A stretch of DNA of 43,654 nt, taken from Bacillus gaemokensis (GTDB lineage Bacteria; Bacillota; Bacilli; Bacillales; Bacillaceae_G). The stretch lies in assembly GCF_001590835.1 (NCBI RefSeq), contig NZ_LTAQ01000002.1, forward strand, positions 863 through 44,516, given 5' to 3'. Position 1 is the first letter of the stretch. Each line of letters starts with the position of its first letter. Under the pieces are notes generated by a model. The model searched no databases. It had not been told where the DNA came from and was given only the letters and a program-made list of their open reading frames with translations. The position numbers and the translations under genes are program-made. Positions 8,570 through 14,852 of this stretch are shown here, one piece after another.

Positions 8570-9783
8570 GAAGTAACCTCCTTGAGAATAACAGTGGATA
8601 TATTTCCTCCAAAAGCAAACGAATTGCTCATAGCAACATTTATAGATTTATGTACAGCTTTATTTGCCACAATATTTTTTACACATGCAGAATCAAACTC
8701 TGTAACATTCATCGTTGGCGGAATCACAGAATGACGAATAGCCAAAGCGCATGTAACCGCTTCAATAGCACTAGCTGCACCCATAGTATGTCCCAGCATT
8801 GACTTAATAGAACTAATTGGAATAGAATCGGTCTGTTTACCAAACATAGAGGAAATTGCATAAGATTCAATATAATCATTGGCTTTAGTACCAGTACCGT
8901 GTGCACTTATATAAGAAATATCACTCATTTCTATATTTGCATCTTCTATTGCTCTCTCCATTGCTAATATTGCACCTACCCCTTCAGGATGAGGAGCTGT
9001 AGGATGATATGCATCACAGGATAAACCATATCCTATAAGTTCAGCATATATGGTTGCCCCACGTTGTTTTGCTTTTTCCATGTCTTCCAAAACTAAACTA
9101 GCTGCGCCTTCACTTACTATCATGCCCTTTCTATCCTGAGTAAATGGCTGGCAGACTTCTGGCGCTATGGCACCTAGTCGATGAAATACAGTATAACCAC
9201 ATCTAGATATTCCATCTGCTCCGCCTACAATGGCTGCATCTATAACTCCTTCTTGAATCAAATCGACTCCTCGACTGATTGCATAATTACCAGCTGCACA
9301 TGCAGTTGGTATAGTTAAGCTTGGCCCTTCAAAACCAAGTTCAGTTGATACAGCACTAGATATATATGCTATAGGATAATTCAAAACTAGATCTGACGAA
9401 ATCTCTTTATCTCCACTTAACTCCATATCATGCGAATCTTCTACGATAGAAGCATTTCCAAACGTTGTACCCATACACACTCCTACACGTTCGTTATCGT
9501 ATGTATCCGTTGAGAATTTAGCATCATTCAAAGCCATACGTGAAGCTGCCACAGCTAACTGAGAAGTTCTCCCCACTACTTCAGGCTTTAATTTATTCAA
9601 CATCGTAGCAGGATCCATATCAGTTACTTCTCCACCACGATTAACATTGTAGATTGATGTATCAAAAGACTTTATCTCTTTTGTACCGATTTCACCAGAT
9701 ATTAATGAACTCCAAAATTTATCTAATCCAGATCCAATGGGAGAAAGAACACCAAGACCAGTAATAGCTATACGTCTCTTCAT
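8566..9783 (-). CDS. Beta-ketoacyl-ACP synthase, FabF/KS-alpha type
   Basis: A 405-residue condensing enzyme with the complete elongating triad: Cys162 in TACAAG, His295 in HGTGT and His332 in GHTMGAA, plus Lys327. It should perform decarboxylative Claisen condensation of malonyl-ACP with the growing acyl chain. The start codon overlaps the ACP stop by ATGA, and its own stop overlaps the next gene in the same way, so ACP, KS and the KS-like partner form a tightly coupled unit. Full FabF similarity means it could work alone, but a catalytically incomplete partner next door suggests a KS-alpha/KS-beta heterodimer. In Bacillus, primary fatty-acid synthesis uses a separate fabHA-fabF operon, so this is an extra, cluster-dedicated copy. 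Confidence 0.92.
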   Translation of the reverse strand: MKRRIAITGLGVLSPIGSGLDKFWSSLISGEIGTKEIKSFDTSIYNVNRGGEVTDMDPATMLNKLKPEVVGRTSQLAVAASRMALNDAKFSTDTYDNERVGVCMGTTFGNASIVEDSHDMELSGDKEISSDLVLNYPIAYISSAVSTELGFEGPSLTIPTACAAGNYAISRGVDLIQEGVIDAAIVGGADGISRCGYTVFHRLGAIAPEVCQPFTQDRKGMIVSEGAASLVLEDMEKAKQRGATIYAELIGYGLSCDAYHPTAPHPEGVGAILAMERAIEDANIEMSDISYISAHGTGTKANDYIESYAISSMFGKQTDSIPISSIKSMLGHTMGAASAIEAVTCALAIRHSVIPPTMNVTEFDSACVKNIVANKAVHKSINVAMSNSFAFGGNISTVILKEVTS

Positions 9784-10019
9784 TTCGTCATAATCTCTTT
9801 CACAGAAATATAGGTTTGGTTTAAATCTGTAAATTGAGTCAGATAGCTCTCTGGGACTTCAATCTTGAACGCTTTTTCAATACGAGCAACAATTTCTATA
9901 GTCATCATTGAATCTACACCTAAATCCTCAACAAAATTTTCATCATCCTTAAGGTCCTCCACTTCTGTAATTTCTAAAATGATATTTCTTAAGATTTCTT
10001 TAATATTTTGCTCACTCAT
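9780..10019 (-). CDS. Acyl carrier protein of the cluster
   Basis: A 79-residue acyl carrier protein. The phosphopantetheine attachment site is Ser37 in EDLGVDSMM, with the usual acidic helix-rich surroundings (DDENFVED before it, IVARIEKAFKIEVPE after it). I chose the ATG at 10019 because GGAGG precedes it by seven bases; a longer in-frame reading to 10109 would run back into the ketoreductase gene and has no ribosome binding site. It carries the chain elongated by the neighbouring KS pair and would present the acyl group to the NRPS initiation module. It needs a phosphopantetheinyl transferase, and none is visible in the window, so Sfp/AcpS encoded elsewhere or beyond the left edge must serve it. 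Confidence 0.9.
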   Translation of the reverse strand: MSEQNIKEILRNIILEITEVEDLKDDENFVEDLGVDSMMTIEIVARIEKAFKIEVPESYLTQFTDLNQTYISVKEIMTK

Positions 10020-10086
10020 ATAAATACCTCCAATATTTTTATAATTCATGTTGACACACTCTTTTAATAACATGTTAAACTTTCCT

Positions 10087-10818
10087 TTAAGCTTGTAGGC
10101 CTCCATCAACTGTAATTATGCTACCAGTAATATAACTAGACCCCAATAAAAAACAAATTGCATCTGCAACTTCAGATGGTTCCCCCACTTTACCCAGAGG
10201 AATCTCCTCTAATATTTTATTTTTAAGATTATCAGGGATTTTTCTCCACATATCTGTTGCTATAAACCCTGGAGCAACAGCATTTACAGTTATCCCATAT
10301 TTAGATACTTCCTTAGCTAAAGTTTTTACAAAACCAATTTGTCCTGCTTTAGTGGTAGAATAATTTGCTTGTCCAGGAATACCCTTCATTCCACTTACCG
10401 AACTAACACAAACTATTCTTCCATATTTTTGCTTAATGAAATCATAAATAGCAGCTCGTGCATAATTAAATGTCCCTTTAAGATTAGTTTGCATAGTAAT
10501 ATCCCAATCTTCCTCACTCATCATATAAAAAGGCTTGTCCCTTGTAATTCCAGCATTGATAACTAATCCATGTAACTCATTGAAATGTCCCTTAACTTTT
10601 TCAATCGTATCTCTTGCTTGAGAAAAGTCTTGAACATCTGCTTGAATAGCTAAAATCTGACCTTTATGTGCTAATGTGGAACAAAGTTCTTCTGCAGCCT
10701 CTTTATTATGTCGATAAGTAAACACAACATTTGCTCCTGATTCAATAAGTGCTGTAACAGTGGCTTTTCCTATACCACGCGTTCCACCAGTAACCAAAAA
10801 TGTTTGGCCTTTTAACAA
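10087..10818 (-). CDS. FabG-type 3-ketoacyl-ACP reductase
   Basis: A 243-residue short-chain dehydrogenase/reductase. It shows the NADPH-binding TGGTRGIG (10-17), NAG (88-90), Asn112 and the catalytic Ser140, Tyr153 and Lys157 (YSTTK). C-terminal VDGGLQA is typical of FabG. It reduces the 3-ketoacyl-ACP made by the ketosynthase to 3-hydroxyacyl-ACP. It is the first gene of the visible KR-ACP-KS-CLF operon; the ACP starts 67 bases downstream. The start is TTG after AAAGGGGGGG; there is no ATG nearby. A strong inverted repeat lies about 100 bases upstream and may control the operon. A stand-alone metabolic FabG is unlikely given the neighbours. Confidence 0.92.
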   Translation of the reverse strand: MLKGQTFLVTGGTRGIGKATVTALIESGANVVFTYRHNKEAAEELCSTLAHKGQILAIQADVQDFSQARDTIEKVKGHFNELHGLVINAGITRDKPFYMMSEEDWDITMQTNLKGTFNYARAAIYDFIKQKYGRIVCVSSVSGMKGIPGQANYSTTKAGQIGFVKTLAKEVSKYGITVNAVAPGFIATDMWRKIPDNLKNKILEEIPLGKVGEPSEVADAICFLLGSSYITGSIITVDGGLQA

Positions 10819-11036
10819 AAAAACCCCCCCTTTAATCCCTAATAATGGTATATATTACCTAAAATCTGATCACTACTTGTTTTTGGTAAAATTATCCACT
10901 TTAACCTCTCCAATTATTTATAGTACTATGTACTATAATATTGAATAGTTTTATTTCTTTATATACAACTAAATTGCTGCAGAAATTATAGTAACAAATA
11001 GCATACTGGAATGTTGTCGTTTTTTGTCGAATATTC
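10819..11036. other. Upstream region of the KR-ACP-KS-CLF operon
   Basis: Noncoding. It carries the C7 tract that forms the G-rich ribosome binding site of the ketoreductase gene, a 9-bp inverted repeat at 10918-10938, and AT-rich stretches with several TATAAT-like words on the minus strand, none paired with a good -35 box. Confidence 0.5.
10918..10938. promoter_or_regulatory. Candidate operator upstream of the polyketide-type operon
   Basis: Perfect inverted repeat TTATAGTAC-TAT-GTACTATAA with 9-base arms. Its size and the GTAC half-sites resemble operators of GntR/YtrA-type repressors, but no regulator gene is visible nearby. It lies about 100 bases upstream of the ketoreductase start, where a promoter would be expected. 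Confidence 0.5.
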
Positions 11037-11062
11037 AAAAAAAAAAAAAAAAAAAAAAAAAA
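11037..11062. repeat. A26 homopolymer tract
   Basis: Twenty-six consecutive A residues on the plus strand, between the cluster's upstream region and the IS-end relic. Such tracts are slippage-prone and also error-prone in sequencing, so the exact length is uncertain. It lies ~220 bases upstream of the ketoreductase start. Confidence 0.9.
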
Positions 11063-11090
11063 CGTTGATACTTTTATATCGTATTTCAAT

Positions 11091-11161
11091 ATTTTTAATC
11101 TAACCTCAATTAGCGCACACTGCATAGCTTTTTTTATTGTCTACTTGACAGGGAGGAGACC
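11091..11161 (+). mobile_element. Degenerate IS3-type right end
   Basis: The segment ending GTCTACTTGACAGGGAGGAGACC resembles, with gaps, the segment at 14756-14832 that closes an IS3 transposase relic, and a third, more diverged copy in the opposite orientation near 23914-23965. Shared words include TTTTTTAT, then TGTCTAYTTGACAGGGAG, then AGACC. No transposase coding sequence remains here, so this is a solo end. Confidence 0.6.
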
Positions 11162-12059
11162 CTAGAGCGTTAGTGAAATAACAATAAAAATTGCCGTTTT
11201 TTAGGATGTTTTTTCTTTGTCACAAGATATAAATACTTCATCAAGCTCAATGTAAGTAAAGAATCCAGTTACAATGCATGCATAGAAGGAACACAAATAA
11301 TTCTATCATAATAGAATTAAAGTAAGTGAGCTTTTATTTAAATACCGATATTAATCAGAAAATAATGATAAAAACGTCGCTAAATGAATAAATTCATAGT
11401 TTTTCTCTAAGATCAACAGCGTAGAAGATTTATAAGTTGTTTTAAGAAATAAATATTTTTGTAATCTTAAGAGCGAAATTAGAAATAGTAGATAATTTTA
11501 GAAGTTGATAGTAATAATATTCCAAAAAAATGTTGTATTACTGTTATTAAGTAATGGAATTATTTAAAATTAACTTAAACGTTATTATTTAATATTGTAA
11601 TAATGTGTACAATATAATATTATTAAATATGTTATTTTTTTCAAAATAACATAACCGCACTGTTCAAACATGAATAGTTCTTTGAGGGTACTGGTAAGAG
11701 TAGAGGTGCATCTCCCTAGTAATTTGCTTAAAAGAATTAATTGTAACTAACTCTAAAAAGATGTGTCTTATGAAAAAGTTTTTTATTATTTAAAAAGATC
11801 CTTCATGAGGCTTGTCTTAGAAAATGCTATTGAAATGACTTAGCACTTTTCTCTGCTTAGTTGTAAAATTGATATTTTTTTAAAACCTATTTTTTGGAAT
11901 TCAATTTTATCTAGTTATTGAATTCCCTTTGTATCTTGTAATTTTTAATGAATCTAAAATAAATTAAGAAGATATTCTTTCACCATCAGCTTAATTTATT
12001 ATTGGAGTAATATTAAAGAGCAATAAGGCTATTTATGAGTAAAAAGGAATCCTATTGCA
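11162..12059. other. Decayed intergenic DNA
   Basis: About 900 AT-rich bases with no gene I can support. A 10-bp inverted repeat GGAATTCAAT...ATTGAATTCC spans 11896-11926. Around 11698-11735 the words AGAGGTGC and, eight bases on, AGTA resemble the 5' half of a lysine riboswitch, but the 3' half is missing. The rest shows nothing recognisable. Confidence 0.5.
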
Positions 12060-12125
12060 TCTCTTGTAGACTTATATGATTTTTTCTTTCATGAAATGTA
12101 AAAAATCGTATAGGTCTACAAGAGA
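12060..12125. repeat. Long hairpin upstream of the membrane protein gene
   Basis: Two 26-base arms (12060-12085 and 12100-12125) pair with only two mismatches around a 14-base loop. The arm opens TCTCTTGTAGAC and closes with six T. There is no T-run after the 3' arm, so it is not a standard terminator. It lies ~70 bases upstream of the next gene and may be a small repeat element or a leader structure. Confidence 0.6.
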
Positions 12126-12197
12126 TTACTTTATATTCATAATTTTAGAGATGTTTTTTCAGACTAGGGTTTACTAATTTTGAAAGGGGATACAATA

Positions 12198-13067
12198 GTG
12201 AATTATAAAAAACACCCAAATGCTTTCAGGAGGATTTTCGCATTTTTTGAAGAAGAAAAATGGTTAGCTGTTACTGGATTTCTAGGTTTCCTATTAGGAA
12301 TTTTATGTGTAATATTTATTGGAATCTATGGAGCTATTATTAATCCTGAAGGAGATTTGTCAAAAGCTTTATCATTTAACTTTGCTCTTGGTCTATTTTT
12401 ATTGACTACAGCTGCTATTTTACCATTCTCAGGATTCACTTCAAAAAAACGTATTTTTTTTCGTTGGTCATATATTTTATTTTCACTATACAGCTATGGA
12501 ATAGAGACCATTCAACATTTTAGAGGTATTAACCCTCGCTTTAGTAAACAAGGGCATTTATTAGATGGGATTTTTGGAAGCTTATTTGGTCTTATTGCTA
12601 CCGCTATGATTCTCTATTATATTGTATTAGCATGGAAATTCTTTTGCCCAGGTTCTATGAATCAGCGTCCAATCCTTATCTTGAGCATTCGTTATGGTAT
12701 GATCTCTACAATCTTGGCTTTTGCAGCTGGTATTTGGATGATTGTTATCCAAGATCGATTAACAGGAATCCATGGAAATATTATTTGGCTTCATGGATTA
12801 GGGTTCCATGGTTTGCAAACTATACCATTAATAGCATGTTTTTTACATATAAATCAGCAATCTTCTAAACAGACTCAACGACGTTTAGTACATATAGCTG
12901 GATTTTCTTGGCTCATGGCTGTTTTACTTGTTGGTTTGCAAACCATTTTAGGTTATTCGGTATTTAAACTTACAACGATTATGATTATTTGTTACGGATT
13001 TTTATTGCTTTGGAGCATTTTATTTATACTGGCATTTTCAAGTATTTTCTCCAAAAAAAATACTTGA
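12198..13067 (+). CDS. Multi-pass membrane protein of unknown function
   Basis: A 289-residue protein with about seven or eight hydrophobic segments and a short basic N-terminus (NYKKHPNAFRR). I do not recognise the family. Two segments stand out: ETIQHFRGINPRF after the third membrane segment and WLHGLGFHGLQTIP in a later one, with histidines inside or at the edge of the membrane that could bind metal or haem; that is only a guess. The start is set at GTG 12198, preceded at eight bases by AAAGGGG; an upstream in-frame TTG at 12180 would place this ribosome binding site inside the gene. It stands alone between decayed sequences, after a long hairpin and before a terminator-like hairpin at 13164-13213. 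It is the only intact gene between the biosynthetic cluster and the conserved chromosome. Confidence 0.8.
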   Translation: MNYKKHPNAFRRIFAFFEEEKWLAVTGFLGFLLGILCVIFIGIYGAIINPEGDLSKALSFNFALGLFLLTTAAILPFSGFTSKKRIFFRWSYILFSLYSYGIETIQHFRGINPRFSKQGHLLDGIFGSLFGLIATAMILYYIVLAWKFFCPGSMNQRPILILSIRYGMISTILAFAAGIWMIVIQDRLTGIHGNIIWLHGLGFHGLQTIPLIACFLHINQQSSKQTQRRLVHIAGFSWLMAVLLVGLQTILGYSVFKLTTIMIICYGFLLLWSILFILAFSSIFSKKNT

Positions 13068-13163
13068 ATATGTTCTTATTTTTTGTATTTCCTACTTCCC
13101 TTCTGTTTATTTAACTCTATAGATTAGAACGAAAACAAAGGGAGGGACATTTTTCAACTTCTT

Positions 13164-13213
13164 AAGCTTGTAGAACAAGGGGATTTTTAAACCTTGCTGC
13201 TACAAGCTTTTTT
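13164..13213 (+). terminator. Rho-independent terminator
   Basis: Stem AAGCTTGTAG (13164-13173) pairs exactly with CTACAAGCTT (13200-13209), extended inward by CAAGG/CCTTG, and the stem runs into six T. It follows the membrane protein gene by about 100 bases. Confidence 0.7.
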
Positions 13214-13394
13214 GTATAACGAAAATACAGGTACTATTCTGCAGGAGACCCTCTCGTATGAAAAATTGATTAAGTACTTAAATTTAACTTTATTTAAGAT
13301 TCCATAAATGATTGGCTGTTTAATATAAATATACTGCAATCAGAAAGAGTGTAGGATTACAACAAAAGCAGTAGTTATGCATGGAGTTTGAAAG

Positions 13395-14110
13395 TACCAA
13401 TGATATTATTAAAAATTGAAAATTATATGGATCAATTTTTACCAGCTGAAAATAGATTTCTCAATACATAATGGAGAATCCAGAAATTATTCCTAATTTA
13501 ACAATAGAAGAAGTGTCTAGCAATGCATGATCCAGAGAAGTAATTGTCGTGTTTTTTATAAAATTATTGGTATAGGAAATTTTAAAGCATTTAAGTCAGC
13601 ACTTGCCCGAAAATTAACAATTGCAGATTATAATATTAATGATTTTTCGGTGATGAATACAGAAGATAGACTGTTTAATTTATTTAATAAAGTTACATAT
13701 GTAAACAAGGCTGCAATTGAAGTGAGTGTTCCTACAATTAATAAAAAGAATTAGAGGAAATAGCAGTTGTAATTTTGAATGTAAAGAAAATATTATTTTA
13801 TGGTGTGAGTCGCTCAGCTATACTAACAATGGAGGGAACAAATAAGTTTATTCTTCTCGGATTAAAAACGATGATGCCATCCAATTTCTATATGATGTTA
13901 CCATTTGCGACTAACTTAGGAGAAGAAGATATATTTGTCACTATTTCAACTTGTGCTTGTACGAAGGATGTACTAAAAATGGTGCAGTACGCAAATAAAC
14001 AAAGTGCAACTGTTATTGCTATTACAAAGTTAGATCAATCGTCTCTACTACGTAAAGTATCATACATTTGTCTTTGTATGCCAGATGCATGTTGGATAAA
14101 TTTATAAAAA
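13395..14110 (+). pseudogene. RpiR/MurR-family transcriptional regulator, decayed
   Basis: Read across frames, this stretch gives an RpiR-type N-terminal domain (LLKIENYMDQFLPAENRF, then a frameshift, SQYIMENPEIIPNLTIEEVS, a stop, a frameshift, and IGIGNFKAFKSALARKL), followed by a SIS sugar-phosphate-binding domain in another frame (KILFYGVSRSA; DIFVTIS; ATVIAITKLDQSSL). Family members are 250-290-residue repressors or activators of sugar-phosphate catabolism. At least two frameshifts and one in-frame stop make it non-functional. A murQ relic follows directly, so the ancestor was probably a MurR regulator of N-acetylmuramic acid use. Confidence 0.7.
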
Positions 14111-14204
14111 CGAGAGCAGAAGCAAAGCGCTTACCAAAATTTGAGTAAAGATATAAATTTAATGTAAAATTATATTTCAAAGTGGATGAGAGTATATTAA
14201 AAAA

Positions 14205-14330
14205 TCTACCTATAGAACATCAAAATGAAAAAGGATGAATTTCGATGAGATGAGCATAAAAGAAATATTATACAATATGAATCTGGAAGACAAGAAAGTT
14301 TCTATAGAGATAGAAAAAATTGTGCGAATT
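14205..14330 (+). pseudogene. murQ: N-terminal relic of N-acetylmuramic acid 6-phosphate etherase
   Basis: Joining two frames gives LPIEHQNEKG and MNFDEMSIKEILYNMNLEDK, closely resembling the conserved MurQ N-terminus (S-T-E-x-R-N-E, then N-L-D-x-M-S, then M-N-x-E-D-K). One frameshift separates the halves and the rest of the ~300-residue enzyme is missing. It lies right after the RpiR/MurR-like relic in the same direction, as in intact mur loci. Confidence 0.55.
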
Positions 14331-14522
14331 AATGTTTTTTCTTTTCTGAATGGTGACTAATATCACGTATGTTTTTAATGGTACAAGCTATTATTATTTA
14401 TCTGCAATCCGAAATTGGTTTAATAAGGAAATTGTAGTTTAAAAAATATCCAACTGAAAGGACATTCAACCTATATTAAACACCGTTTCATGATGAGAAA
14501 ATAAACAATATATAGCTGAGGG

Positions 14523-14832
14523 CGTTCTCTATTCAAATTAAGACTTTCAGTATATGTCTAGGACATATACTGAAAGCGGTTAGACACATATGGTCATAAA
14601 AGGCAGCCACTTTCGTAAAGGAAACAACCTTGAGGACGTCTGTGTGGAATCCTTCCGTTTGCATCTTAAAACAGAAAAGTTGTACCTACTAGTGTAAATT
14701 AGAAAGTGAATTAAGACAATTCATCGAGGATATATCTACTACTATAATTATCAGTGTTTTTAATTTAAACTAGATTACCGTGCACCGATTACTGCATATT
14801 TTTTATGCTGTCTATTTGACAGGGAGAAGACC
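14523..14832 (+). mobile_element. IS3-family transposase relic with right end
   Basis: The frame starting near 14530 reads, through several stops, DFQYMSRTYTESG, then GSHFRKGNNLEDVCVESFRL, then HLKTEKLYL, then YIYYYNYQCF and LDYRAPI. This is the C-terminal part of an IS3-type orfB transposase; intact relatives read RKGNCLDNACMESFF, where the Glu is the last residue of the DDE triad. The element closes with TGTCTATTTGACAGGGAGAAGACC at the right boundary, similar to 11091-11161. A perfect 15-bp inverted repeat (14544-14558/14562-14576) lies inside the coding relic. Confidence 0.75.
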
Positions 14833-14852
14833 ATTACTTGTTTTTTATTTAT

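Noticed and set aside
9780-10109. Longer 109-residue version of the ACP
   Set aside because: The extension overlaps the ketoreductase gene and lacks a ribosome binding site; GGAGG sits before the internal ATG at 10019.
10901-11125. Open frame with a run of phenylalanines on the minus strand
   Set aside because: It is produced by the A26 tract and the IS end, has no ribosome binding site and no plausible protein.
13210-13394. Faint similarity to HTH regulators of the Mga/PRD type in translated frames
   Set aside because: Too degenerate to support; several stops in all frames and no conserved motif.
14544-14576. Perfect 15-bp palindrome with a 3-base centre
   Set aside because: It falls inside the decayed IS3 transposase reading frame, and both halves read sensibly as transposase (FQYMS and TYTES), so it is more likely coincidence than an operator.
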